A DNA stretch of 64,000 bases from positions 1 to 64,000 of the forward strand of contig NZ_BMMM01000005.1 of NCBI RefSeq assembly GCF_014645835.1, given 5' to 3'. Every line of letters starts with the position of its first letter. Within the stretch, counting starts at the first letter, position 1. Of the stretch, positions 1 through 8,445 are shown one piece after another. The notes beneath the pieces are model-generated. The model worked only from the letters and a program-made list of their open reading frames with translations. It had not been told where the DNA came from and did no database searches. A program made the translations under genes and the position numbers. Origin of the DNA: Streptomyces albiflavescens (GTDB lineage: Bacteria > Actinomycetota > Actinomycetes > Streptomycetales > Streptomycetaceae).

Positions 1-162
1 GTGCGTCCACACCTCCAACATGCTCCCAAACAGGGCCGAGAGGAAGACCTAACGGAGTCCTACTAGGGGCCGCACGTGCCCGGCCACGCGCCGGCCGCCG
101 AACGATCCGCGTCCCTCGTGCGTCACAGGAGCGAGATGGCGGTTCGGGGAACAGGGGTGGGC

Positions 163-1011
163 ATGCGCAAGTGGATCGCGGCGGCGGCTCTCGTCGGCCT
201 GACGGTGGTGGGGTGCGACGACGGGACACGCGACGACCTCGTGGTCGAGGGAACGCCCCCGGCCACCCCGTACTCCGGAGCGCTGGACGTGCCGGTCAAG
301 GAGACCGGCGACGATGGCGTGCGCGCGGCCATGGAGAGTTCGGGCGCGGCGGGCCGGGCGCTGGAGTGCGACGGCGAGATCTACCTGGGCGGCGGGGGCG
401 ACAGGTGGAGCAGGGAGGACGGCGGCTCGACGCCGGAGGAGGGCCTGAACGCCTACTTCGACATGGACCAGCCAGAGCTGCCGGACCACGGCTACCGGGT
501 GGAGCGCAGGGAAAAGGACCGCGTCCTGTTCTCCTACGACGTCCGGGGCAGGACCAAAGTGGCCGTCGTGGTCGCCAAGGACCAGCCGCACCGTCCCGGC
601 TGGGGCCCGGAGACCAACGCCTCCTGCGACCCCTCCGAACTCCCGGCGAGCTTCACCGACTCGCGGTACGAGATCTGGACGGATCGGGACGGCCGCCGCG
701 TGCCCACCACCGAGGTGAGCAGCTCGGCCGGCGCGGAACATTGCGACTGGGAAAGCGCGCACTTCCTGTGGCTGGGCCAGGGCAAGGAGCTCAGGCAGTA
801 CGCGCGCGATCCACACAGGGTGCTCGGAAGCGAGGTGCTCACCGCCGCGTACGACCAGGACGCCCGTATGCCGGTCGGCGCGCGGGACACCGGCTACCGC
901 TTCCACGACTGGGAACTCTGGCTGACGGCGGGCAAGTCGACGGCGTACATCCGGACACCCGACGGCGTGGAGGCGTGGCCCGCGACCAAGCAGCAGGTGG
1001 GCTGCAAGTGA
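163..1011 (+). CDS. Secreted lipoprotein of unknown function
   Basis: The chosen start opens a lipoprotein signal peptide: positive MRKW, hydrophobic core and lipobox LTVVGC with the modified Cys at residue 18. An upstream in-frame ATG at 76 would bury the signal behind 29 residues, so it is not preferred. The mature 265 residues are acidic and rich in Trp, Gly and Asp with several Cys, and show no domain I recognise. It is probably anchored on the outer face of the membrane. It ends 4 bases before the convergent TetR gene, so there is no room for a separate terminator. Lipoprotein call firm; function unknown. Confidence 0.75.
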   Translation: MRKWIAAAALVGLTVVGCDDGTRDDLVVEGTPPATPYSGALDVPVKETGDDGVRAAMESSGAAGRALECDGEIYLGGGGDRWSREDGGSTPEEGLNAYFDMDQPELPDHGYRVERREKDRVLFSYDVRGRTKVAVVVAKDQPHRPGWGPETNASCDPSELPASFTDSRYEIWTDRDGRRVPTTEVSSSAGAEHCDWESAHFLWLGQGKELRQYARDPHRVLGSEVLTAAYDQDARMPVGARDTGYRFHDWELWLTAGKSTAYIRTPDGVEAWPATKQQVGCK

Positions 1012-1015
1012 TCCG

Positions 1016-1570
1016 TCAGCGGCTGCGGTGCAGGGCGACGAGCAACTGCCAGACCTGATCGGCGACTTCCTCCGGGCTGCCCTCCAGCAGGCCGTGCAGC
1101 CAGTCGGCGAGGACCCCCGCGAAGGTGGCGGCGACAGCGGAGGCCACGAGCGGGGCGTCCGGGGCGCCCACGAGGGTGCGCTCGGCCAGGCTGCGGGCGC
1201 GCAGATCCCGGTGCAGCACGAGACCGAGGGGGCCACCGCCGCCCGGGCCGAGGAGTGCGCGATAGAGGGGGGCATGGGGGGCCAGTTCGGCGAAGAACGT
1301 GCGGAGGGCGGGTGGCGCGGACACCGGGTCGGGTCGCCCGCGCCACGCGTGCAGTGCCTCCACGGCGTCGCCCACGACATCGGCGCAGGCGTCGACGGCC
1401 AGCGCCTCCAGGTCGGTGTAGTGCACGTAGAACGTGGCCCGGCCGACCCCCGCCCGCCGCACCAGCGCGGCGACGCCGACCTCCTCCAGCGGCCGCTCGG
1501 CGCACTCCTCCAGCAGTGCCTGCCGCAGCTTCGCCCGGGTCCGGGCTGCCCGCGGGTCCTCGGGCGTCAC
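1016..1570 (-). CDS. TetR-family transcriptional regulator
   Basis: 184-residue regulator with an N-terminal TetR helix-turn-helix at about residues 12-58; GVGRATFYVHYTDLEAL is the recognition helix and following helix. The C-terminal half is the variable ligand-binding domain. The GTG start overlaps the stop of the upstream DUF1304 gene by 4 bases (GTGA), which indicates translational coupling. The likely target is its own bicistronic promoter: two copies of TGGACA-N2-TGTCCA lie just upstream of the DUF1304 gene (1974-2008). Ligand unknown. Confidence 0.85.
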   Translation of the reverse strand: MTPEDPRAARTRAKLRQALLEECAERPLEEVGVAALVRRAGVGRATFYVHYTDLEALAVDACADVVGDAVEALHAWRGRPDPVSAPPALRTFFAELAPHAPLYRALLGPGGGGPLGLVLHRDLRARSLAERTLVGAPDAPLVASAVAATFAGVLADWLHGLLEGSPEEVADQVWQLLVALHRSR

Positions 1571-1929
1571 CGCGCGACGAGGACGGCGGCCAGGGCGACC
1601 GCGCCGGGCAGGGCCTGCGCGAAGAGGATGCGGCGGTTCGCGGTGACCGATCCGTACACACCCGCGATCACGACGCACACCAGGAAGAAGACCTGCACGC
1701 GGAACCCGGTGGGATCCGCGGCGATCAGACCCCACACCAGGCCCGCCGCCAGAAACCCGTTGTAGAGCCCCTGGTTGGCGGCCAGCGGCGCGGTCGCCCG
1801 GGCCATCTCCGGGTCGAACCCGTGCAGCCCCCGCCCCGGCTTCTTCTCCCACAGGAACATCTCCAGCACCAGGATGTAGGCGTGCAGCGCGGCCACAAGA
1901 CCCACCAGCACATTCGCGACCGTATCCAT
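1567..1929 (-). CDS. DUF1304 family small membrane protein
   Basis: 120 residues with four hydrophobic segments: an N-terminal helix around VANVLVGLVAALHAYI, two in the middle and one at the C-terminus. The pattern LVLEMFLW followed by NQGLYNGFLAAGL is typical of DUF1304 proteins, which often sit beside TetR genes. Start at 1929 is preferred because a GAGGGAG ribosome site precedes it and because the longer start at 1974 falls inside the first operator half-site. It is co-transcribed with, and overlaps, the TetR gene. Biochemical role unknown. Confidence 0.8.
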   Translation of the reverse strand: MDTVANVLVGLVAALHAYILVLEMFLWEKKPGRGLHGFDPEMARATAPLAANQGLYNGFLAAGLVWGLIAADPTGFRVQVFFLVCVVIAGVYGSVTANRRILFAQALPGAVALAAVLVAR

Positions 1930-1973
1930 CGTCGGCAAGCTCCCTCGTAAGTCGGTGTCGAGCGGTTGTTTCA

Positions 1974-2008
1974 TGGACAGGTGTCCACTCTAGCTGGACA
2001 TCTGTCCA
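1974..2008. promoter_or_regulatory. Tandem TetR-type operator, two perfect dyads
   Basis: Two copies of TGGACA-N2-TGTCCA occur at 1974-1987 and 1995-2008. Each is a perfect 6-bp inverted repeat with a 2-bp centre, and their centres are 21 bp apart, two helical turns. They lie between the divergent DUF1304/TetR pair and the beta-helix membrane gene, where promoters of both must be. This is the layout of an autoregulated TetR operator; binding by the adjacent TetR is inferred. Confidence 0.7.
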
Positions 2009-2093
2009 GGAAGTCACGGGGTGCCTCGGGTTGCCCTGCGCACTCCCGGGGGTAGCGATGCACGGGATTTCCGTGGCTGGAGGGGGAGTTGAC

Positions 2094-3686
2094 GTGTCGG
2101 GCAGCCTCGCGCCGGGTGGTTGGAGCGGGAGTGAACGGGGGATGTGGGCCGCTTTCCGCAGAGGGGAGTGGTTCGCGGACGGAGGCGAGGTACGGGCGTC
2201 CGTCGTGCGGAGGCTGTTGCTGGCGCCGCCTCCGGCCGAGGCGGGGCATCTGCCGCGGCTGAGGCTCAGGGACGTGCGGATCACCGGGCGGCTGGACCTG
2301 GCCGAGGCCGTTGTCGCGGGGACCTTACGGTTGCGCAACTGCCACTTCGAGCAAGCCCCCTGTCTCGACGGCGCGCACCTGGGGGCGCTGGAGATGCGCG
2401 ACTGCGTGCTGCCGGGCCTGTCGGCCGTGGGCGTCACGACCGGCTGGAAGTGCGAGATCTCCGGGTGCCGGGTGGAGGGGCCCATAGATCTCTACGGCGC
2501 CTCGATCGGCGGCTCGCTGCACCTGGAGAACAGCCGCCTGACCGGGCATGGTGAGCGGCGCGGTGAGCGGGCGCTGCAGTTGCTGTGCGCCACCATCGGC
2601 GGGGACATCCAGGCCGGTACGGGGCTGCGCGTCGACGGCTGCACCGACCTGCGGGACACCTCCGTACGCGGCAGTGTCGTGCTCAAGCGGGCCGAGCTGC
2701 TCAATCCGTCGGGGCTCGCGCTCAAGGCCAACAGACTGCACATAGGAGGTGACTTGAACTGCCGCGGCGGGCTCGTCGCGCAGGGCACCGTCGATCTGTG
2801 CGACGCCCGGGTGGGTGGCGGCGCCCTCTTCGAAGGCGCCTCGCTCACCGCTGAACAAGGGCCCGCGCTGCGCGCCCACGGCATAGACGTGGGTGCCGTG
2901 TTCAACTGCTGCGACGGGTTCACGGCGCGCGGCAGAGTCACGCTCAGCAGCATCACTGTGCGCAGCCGGGTCTGCTTCCAGGACGCCGTGATCGACGTGC
3001 CGTCCGGGACTCCCGCCCTCACCTGTCGCCGCTCCACCGCGTCCGAACTCCATCTGCGCCCTCGCGAGCCCATGCGCGGAACCGTCGACCTCAGCCACAC
3101 CCGCCTGACGATCCTGCGCGGCACACCGGACAGCTGGCCGACCGCGGTGCGCCTGGAAGGGGTCGTCTACGAGAGCCTGCTGCCCCAACTCCCCGCCGTA
3201 CAGCGGCTTCCTCTGCTCGCCGGCGATCCCGAGGGCTTCACCCCCCAGCCGTACGAACAGCTGGCAGCCGCGTATCGCCAGCACGGTCACGACGGAGACG
3301 CGCGCACGGTCCTGCTCGCCAAACAGCGGCGCCTGCGCGCCACGCTGCCGTGGCCGGGGCGGGTGTGGAGCGGTCTCCAGAACATCACCGTGGGTTACGG
3401 CTATCGGCCGATGCGCGCCGTGTGGTGGCTGTGCGCGATCATGCTCAGCGGGATCCTGCTGTTCACGCGGTGGCCCCCGCAGGCCATCGACCCGGGCAAG
3501 CCGCCTCACTTCCAGGCGGCGATCTACACCTTCGACCTGGTGCTGCCGCTCGTCGACTTCGGGCAGGAGCAGGCGTTCAGCCCCCGCGGCGGACTGCAGT
3601 GGGCGGCCGTGGTCCTCGTGTGCCTGGGCTGGCTGCTCGCGACGACGGCCGCCGCGGGTGCCAACCGCATGTTGCGTAGAGCGTGA
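2094..3686 (+). CDS. Membrane-associated beta-helix-like protein
   Basis: GTG start at 2094 follows a strong GGAGGGGGA site; upstream ATGs lack one. The first ~330 residues are a chain of imperfect ~20-residue strands (LRLRDVRITGRLDLAEA, LHIGGDLNCRGGL, LCATIGGDIQAG and similar) suggestive of a right-handed beta-helix. The last ~110 residues hold two hydrophobic helices, one after MRAVWW and one in GLQWAAVVLVCLGWLL. Streptomyces homologues carry the loose label membrane-associated oxidoreductase, but no cofactor motif is visible. Leu78 is encoded by TTA, so expression may depend on bldA. It faces the TetR operators and could be a target. Confidence 0.7.
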   Translation: MSGSLAPGGWSGSERGMWAAFRRGEWFADGGEVRASVVRRLLLAPPPAEAGHLPRLRLRDVRITGRLDLAEAVVAGTLRLRNCHFEQAPCLDGAHLGALEMRDCVLPGLSAVGVTTGWKCEISGCRVEGPIDLYGASIGGSLHLENSRLTGHGERRGERALQLLCATIGGDIQAGTGLRVDGCTDLRDTSVRGSVVLKRAELLNPSGLALKANRLHIGGDLNCRGGLVAQGTVDLCDARVGGGALFEGASLTAEQGPALRAHGIDVGAVFNCCDGFTARGRVTLSSITVRSRVCFQDAVIDVPSGTPALTCRRSTASELHLRPREPMRGTVDLSHTRLTILRGTPDSWPTAVRLEGVVYESLLPQLPAVQRLPLLAGDPEGFTPQPYEQLAAAYRQHGHDGDARTVLLAKQRRLRATLPWPGRVWSGLQNITVGYGYRPMRAVWWLCAIMLSGILLFTRWPPQAIDPGKPPHFQAAIYTFDLVLPLVDFGQEQAFSPRGGLQWAAVVLVCLGWLLATTAAAGANRMLRRA

Positions 3687-3688
3687 CC

Positions 3689-4900
3689 TCACTGACCCCG
3701 CCGGGACACGGCCGTCAGCCGTAGGGCCAGCGCCCGTAACGCCAGCTGCATCTCGAACTGGACCGTAGGATCGTGCAGTTGGTCCCCGAACAGCTCGTCC
3801 AGCTGCCGCATCCGATAGCGCACCGTCTGCGGATGCACGGCGAGCCGCGCCGCCACCTCGCTGGCGTTGTGCCCGGACTGCAACCAGCTCAGCAGCGTCT
3901 CCGCCAGCCGCTCCCGCTGCGGTGAGCGCACCGCGTTCAGCGGACTCAGCCGACGCTCGGCCATCGCATCCACCAGGGCCTCGTCGCGGAAGAGCAGCAG
4001 GGTGGCCAAATGCTCCTGGCAGCACACCAGTTCCGTGTCGGGCAGGATGCCCCGCCGTACCAGATCGAGTGCCTCGGCCGCCCAGCGCAACGAGCGGGCG
4101 CCTTCCTGGAGCGTGACGGTCGGCCCCATCGCCGCACGCAATCCGTGCAGCGCCCCGGCGACCGCCCGCCTGCGCCCCGGCCCGTCGGGGTCGGGCACGA
4201 CCAGAACGGACGGCTGCACATCGAACCGCGCCAGGAACTCCGGCGGCACGATCGGTCGCGCCGCCGGGGCGGGCCGCGGCCCGAAGTCGATCGCGACCAC
4301 TGCCACGGCCCGCGGGACCGGCCAGCGCGCCGTGTGCGCGAGATCGCTGATCGCCTCGGCCGACGCGGGCGGATCGGCGGTGAGCAGGTCGATCAGCCGC
4401 GTGCGCCGTTGCTGCAACTCGCCCGCCGCGTGCAGTCGCGCCTCCGTGTAGCCCGCGGTCGTCGCGGCCGCCATCTCGTCCAGATGCAGGAACAGCGCCT
4501 CGCCGAAGGCGGCCAGCACCTTGCGGGGCAGCAACTCGGCGTCGACCAGCGCGTTGACCCGGCGCCAGGTCACCCGGGCGCCGAGACGCAGAGCGGACTG
4601 GAACGAGTCGAGACTGCGCCCCTCGTCCGCCTCACCCCGCCCGATGCGCTGGTAGGTCGCCGTCACCGGCTCCCAGTCCGTGTCCGGCTTCGCCATCCGC
4701 TCCAGGAACCCCTGCAACGCGTGCTCCACACCGCGGTGCACGACCTGCATGTACGTGTCGTCCGTAGGGCGCGCGTACTCGGGGATCTCGGTCTTGATCG
4801 CTCGGACGACCTCTTCCCTGATGTCGTCGAAGAACGGTCTGAGGTGGTCGTGCAGGTCCGAAGGGAACGCCTTGAACGGGCCGTTGGGCTCATCGTCCAT
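3689..4900 (-). CDS. PucR/CdaR-type helix-turn-helix regulator
   Basis: 403 residues. The N-terminal ~170 residues are helical and resemble the RsbT co-antagonist/GGDEF-like sensor part of Streptomyces PucR proteins. The C-terminal ~55 residues form the PucR-type HTH: HNASEVAARLAVHPQTVRYR followed by MRQLDELFGD. ATG start at 4900 is preceded by GGAGGGAG. It converges on the beta-helix gene with a 2-base gap and is transcribed away from the DHA2 exporter unit. Effector and targets cannot be read from sequence. Confidence 0.85.
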   Translation of the reverse strand: MDDEPNGPFKAFPSDLHDHLRPFFDDIREEVVRAIKTEIPEYARPTDDTYMQVVHRGVEHALQGFLERMAKPDTDWEPVTATYQRIGRGEADEGRSLDSFQSALRLGARVTWRRVNALVDAELLPRKVLAAFGEALFLHLDEMAAATTAGYTEARLHAAGELQQRRTRLIDLLTADPPASAEAISDLAHTARWPVPRAVAVVAIDFGPRPAPAARPIVPPEFLARFDVQPSVLVVPDPDGPGRRRAVAGALHGLRAAMGPTVTLQEGARSLRWAAEALDLVRRGILPDTELVCCQEHLATLLLFRDEALVDAMAERRLSPLNAVRSPQRERLAETLLSWLQSGHNASEVAARLAVHPQTVRYRMRQLDELFGDQLHDPTVQFEMQLALRALALRLTAVSRRGQ

Positions 4901-5004
4901 CGCTCGGGCTCCCTCCTGTGCGCCGGGTCAGCGGCTCGGAGACAATACCCGCCAGTAACCGGCCGGGGCTCATCAAAGGCGGACAGACATCGGGGTGAGG
5001 ATTG

Positions 5005-6495
5005 TCACTTGGTGACGACCCGGCCGGGTGCGCCGGGCCCCGTGCCGTTCCGCCGCTTGACCTCTCTGCCCCGGCTTCGCGCAACCACCCGCCGATGCCG
5101 GCCACGGCGGCGCAGTGCGACCAGGGTGACGAGCGCACCCGCCAGGACGCAGCAGGCCGCGAGACGCAGCCCAAGGTCGTACCCGGCCAGGAACGCATTG
5201 CGCGGATCCGATCCGGACCGCAGTTCGGAGCGCTCGCGGCGGGTGAGGACCACACCGACCAGCACCACCCCGAACACGCCGGAGACCTCGCGGGCCGCGC
5301 TGACCAGTCCGCCGGCCATCCCCGTGCTCCGGTCCGGAACCCCGGCGAGGCAGCGCACGGTCAGCGGAGTGGTCAGCGCGGAACCCGCGCCGATCAGCAG
5401 CAGCCCGGGCTGCAGATCCCAGTACCCCGCGTGCGCCCCGGTGCCCGATACATGGAGCAGGCCGAGCGCCACCAGCCCGAGCCCCACGGCGATCGAGACA
5501 TGGGCGCCGAGGCGCCGTGCCGTCGGCTCGGCCAGCGGTGTGCACAGCAACAGGACTCCGGCCAGCGGGAGGAAGGCCAGGCCTGCCCGGGTCGGTGAGA
5601 ACCCCAGAATCCGCTGGAGGTAGAGGGCCGTGGAGAAGAAGACGCCGTTGACGCCGATGCCCCACAGCACCTGCGCCAGCACCCCGCCGGTCAGGAACCG
5701 GTCGCGCAACAGCCGCAGTTCGACGAGCGGGCGCGGGGTGCGTGCCTGTACCACGACGAACACGCAGGCGGCGAGCGCCGACACGCCGAAACACAGCGGC
5801 ACGGGACCGCTGTCGAAGCCGTGCTCGCCGCCGCGCACGAGCCCGTACGTGAGGAGGTAGAGCGAGACGACCGAGAGGAGCACGCCGGGCAGGTCGAGGG
5901 CGCCGCGCACGGGCTCGCCGGATCCGGCGGGGACGGCTGACACCAGCGGGAGGGCGAGCAGCCCGAGGGGAACGTTCAGTGCGAACACCCAGCTCCAGGA
6001 CCACTGTTGGGTGATGAAGCCACCCACCACGGGCCCCAGCGCCAGCGCCAGGGCAAGGGCCGCGGTCCACAGCCCGACGGCGGTCGAACGCCGCCGCGCG
6101 GGCAGATCGGCGGCCACGACGGCCAGCGAGGCCGGGATGACCAGGGCCGCTCCGACCCCCTGCACCGTGCGGGCCGCGACGAGGGTGCCCCCGCTGTCCG
6201 CCAGGGCCGCCGCGCCCGAGGCTGCCGTGAAGACTGCGATTCCGGTGGCCAGCACGGCCCGGCGTCCGAAGAGGTCGGTCAGCCGCCCGCCGGGCAGCAG
6301 CAGCGCGCCGAAACTGAGTACATAACTGGCGGCCACCCACTCCAAGTCGGTCACGGTCAGGCCGAGTTCGCGCTGCACGGTGGGCAGGGCGACATTGACC
6401 ACCGTGTTGTCGAGTGTCGTGAGGAAACCGGTCAGCGCGAGCAGTGCCAGCAGCGCGAACAGCCGTCCACGTCCCACCGTCGTCGCTCCCTCCAT
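5005..6495 (-). CDS. MFS transporter, DHA2 (14-helix) drug:H+ type
   Basis: 496 residues with about 14 hydrophobic helices. The first loop carries GGRLTDLFGRRAVL (motif A) and LDNTVVNVALPTVQRELG is the classic DHA2 N-terminus; helix 5 carries the antiporter-like GPVVGGFITQQWSWSWVF. An in-frame extension to 6651 is possible, but the ATG at 6495 begins just before the first helix. It exports small molecules by proton antiport. It is divergent from the fatty acyl-AMP ligase/PKS operon across 240 bp that contain a 16-bp palindrome, so it may export that operon's product or protect the cell from it. Confidence 0.9.
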   Translation of the reverse strand: MEGATTVGRGRLFALLALLALTGFLTTLDNTVVNVALPTVQRELGLTVTDLEWVAASYVLSFGALLLPGGRLTDLFGRRAVLATGIAVFTAASGAAALADSGGTLVAARTVQGVGAALVIPASLAVVAADLPARRRSTAVGLWTAALALALALGPVVGGFITQQWSWSWVFALNVPLGLLALPLVSAVPAGSGEPVRGALDLPGVLLSVVSLYLLTYGLVRGGEHGFDSGPVPLCFGVSALAACVFVVVQARTPRPLVELRLLRDRFLTGGVLAQVLWGIGVNGVFFSTALYLQRILGFSPTRAGLAFLPLAGVLLLCTPLAEPTARRLGAHVSIAVGLGLVALGLLHVSGTGAHAGYWDLQPGLLLIGAGSALTTPLTVRCLAGVPDRSTGMAGGLVSAAREVSGVFGVVLVGVVLTRRERSELRSGSDPRNAFLAGYDLGLRLAACCVLAGALVTLVALRRRGRHRRVVARSRGREVKRRNGTGPGAPGRVVTK

Positions 6496-6588
6496 GCGCC
6501 TCGCCACCCGATTTCGGGTGACATGGATTGTCCGGGGCGCGCCGTCGCCGTGGCTCTGTCCCCGGGGGCCGAATCGGGACCACGGCTT

Positions 6589-6604
6589 TGTCAGCGAGCT
6601 GACA
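6589..6604. promoter_or_regulatory. 16-bp palindromic candidate operator
   Basis: TGTCAGC-GA-GCTGACA is a perfect 7-bp inverted repeat with a 2-bp centre. It lies midway between the divergent DHA2 exporter (start 6495) and the fatty acyl-AMP ligase (start 6736). A related half-site, CTGTCAAC, follows at about 6620. The symmetry suggests a dimeric repressor controlling both units; no regulator gene lies immediately adjacent, so its binder is unknown. Confidence 0.5.
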
Positions 6605-6735
6605 GAAGAGGGAGGACGAACTGTCAACAGGTCGTCTAACCCGACCGGCATCCCGCGTCGGACGCTGGTGCATCACCCCACCGTTCGCCCGCCCCCAGGG
6701 CAACAGCACCACCTTCCCCACGAGTTGGAGCCGCC

Positions 6736-8445
6736 ATGACCTCCGCCCGGCCAGATGCCGACGCTCCACTGCCGGACCATCTGCGGTACTGGGCCCTCCG
6801 CCGGCCGCAGCAACGCGCCTTCAGCCACGTCCACTTCCCCAACGCGGCCTCCGAAGGACTGCACCGCACCCTGGGCTGGCGGGCCCTGGACGCCCGCGCC
6901 CGCGCCGTCGCAGACCGGCTGGTCGCCCTCGTCGCTCCCGGAGACAGGGCCGCCCTGGTCATGCCGCAGGGGCTCGACTACGCGGCTGCCTTCCTCGGCT
7001 GCCTCTACGCCCGGGTGATTGCCGTGCCCCTCTTCGGCCCCCAACTCCCGGGCCATGAGAGCAGGTTGGCGGCCGTCCTGGCCGACTGCGAACCCGCCTG
7101 TCTGCTCTCCGACTCGACCACTGCGATCGCCGTGGAGGCCTTTGTCCTGGATCACGACCTGCCCGTGGTGCCGGTCGTCCCCGTCGACCAACTCGCCCTC
7201 CAGCGCTTCGCGTTCGACGAGGTCGAAGACGTGCCGGCCCCCGACGACATCGCGTACCTCCAGTACACGTCGGGCTCCACGAGCGAACCGGCCGGCGTGA
7301 TGATCAGCCACGCCAACGTCGTCGCCAACGCCCGCCAGGCCATCGACGCCTTCGGCGTGGACCCCGGGGCCACCACCACGGTCGGCTGGCTGCCGCTCTT
7401 CCACGACATGGGCCTGGTCCTGAGCATCGCCGCGCCCGTCGTGGGCGGCTTCCCGTCCGTCCTGATGGACCCGGTGGCCTTCCTCGAGGAACCCGCGCGC
7501 TGGCTGCGCCTGCTGAGCGCGTACGACGGGACGATCGGCGCCGCCCCGAACTTCGCGTACGACTACTGCGTGGCCCGCACCGACCCGGCCGTGCTCGACG
7601 AACTGCGCCTGGACCGCGTACGGGTGCTCATCAACGGCAGTGAGCCGGTGCGGCAGGGCACGATCGACCGCTTCCACGCCACGTTCGCGCCCGCGGGCCT
7701 GAATCCGGCGACCCACGCACCCGCGTACGGACTAGCGGAGGCCACGGTGTTCGTGACGGCGGACGCGGGCGCGACGCCTCCCACGACCGTGGTGTGCGAC
7801 GCGGGCGCGCTGGCGGAGGGGCGCGTCGAAGTCCTGCCGGATGCGGAGGACGCGGCCGTACTCGTCTCGTGCGGGGTGCCCGCCGGACAGGAAGTGGAGA
7901 TCGTCGACGCGGACGGCGAACGGCTGCCGGAGGATTGCGTCGGCGAGATCCGGCTGCGCGGTCCGAACATCGGGCGCGGCTACTGGAAACGGGCCGACCG
8001 GGCCTTCTGCGATCCGCAGGGCCGACTTCGCACCGGTGACCTGGGTGCCGTGCACGACGGGCGGCTACTGGTCACCGGGCGCCTGAAGGACGTGATCATC
8101 GTCGACGGGCGGAACCACTATCCCCAGGACATCGAGCGGACCGTGGAGATCTCCGTGGACGTCGTCCGCCAAGGCCGGCTTGCCGCGTTCGGCGTACCCC
8201 GCGCGGACAGCACCGGCGAACAACTCGTCGTGGTGGCCGAGCACCGCCGCGGCGCCGAGCCCACGGCGGACGCGGCCCGCCAAGCGGAACGCACCGTACG
8301 GGCTGCCGTTTCGGCACGCCACGGGCTGCGACTCGGCGGGCTGCTGATCGTCCCACCGGGCTCCGTGCCCCGCACGAGCAGCGGAAAGGTGGCCCGGACG
8401 GCCGCTCGGGCGCGTTATCTCGACGGGGGGTTCGATCCCCGATGA
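6736..8445 (+). CDS. Fatty acyl-AMP ligase (FAAL, FadD32-like)
   Basis: 569-residue ANL-superfamily enzyme that activates a fatty acid as acyl-adenylate and loads it on an acyl carrier protein. Visible motifs: YTSGSTSEPAGV at 177-188 (phosphate loop), LPLFHDMGL near 219, YGLAEAT at 331-337, RTGDLG at 432-437, and TGRLKDVIIVDGRNHYPQDI around 447-466, the signature of FAALs rather than CoA ligases; a C-terminal SSGK places the catalytic Lys at 551. Its stop overlaps the next start by 4 bases (ATGA), so it is translationally coupled to the PKS, whose N-terminal ACP is the obvious acyl acceptor. Chain length unknown. Confidence 0.92.
   Translation: MTSARPDADAPLPDHLRYWALRRPQQRAFSHVHFPNAASEGLHRTLGWRALDARARAVADRLVALVAPGDRAALVMPQGLDYAAAFLGCLYARVIAVPLFGPQLPGHESRLAAVLADCEPACLLSDSTTAIAVEAFVLDHDLPVVPVVPVDQLALQRFAFDEVEDVPAPDDIAYLQYTSGSTSEPAGVMISHANVVANARQAIDAFGVDPGATTTVGWLPLFHDMGLVLSIAAPVVGGFPSVLMDPVAFLEEPARWLRLLSAYDGTIGAAPNFAYDYCVARTDPAVLDELRLDRVRVLINGSEPVRQGTIDRFHATFAPAGLNPATHAPAYGLAEATVFVTADAGATPPTTVVCDAGALAEGRVEVLPDAEDAAVLVSCGVPAGQEVEIVDADGERLPEDCVGEIRLRGPNIGRGYWKRADRAFCDPQGRLRTGDLGAVHDGRLLVTGRLKDVIIVDGRNHYPQDIERTVEISVDVVRQGRLAAFGVPRADSTGEQLVVVAEHRRGAEPTADAARQAERTVRAAVSARHGLRLGGLLIVPPGSVPRTSSGKVARTAARARYLDGGFDPR

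Noticed and set aside
1..66. Possible 3' end of an upstream gene at the left edge; frame 2 (to TAA at 49-51) reads CVHTSNMLPNRAERKT and frame 1 runs to TAG at 64-66
   Set aside because: Too short to identify; the VHTSNML string only faintly recalls a LuxR-type helix.
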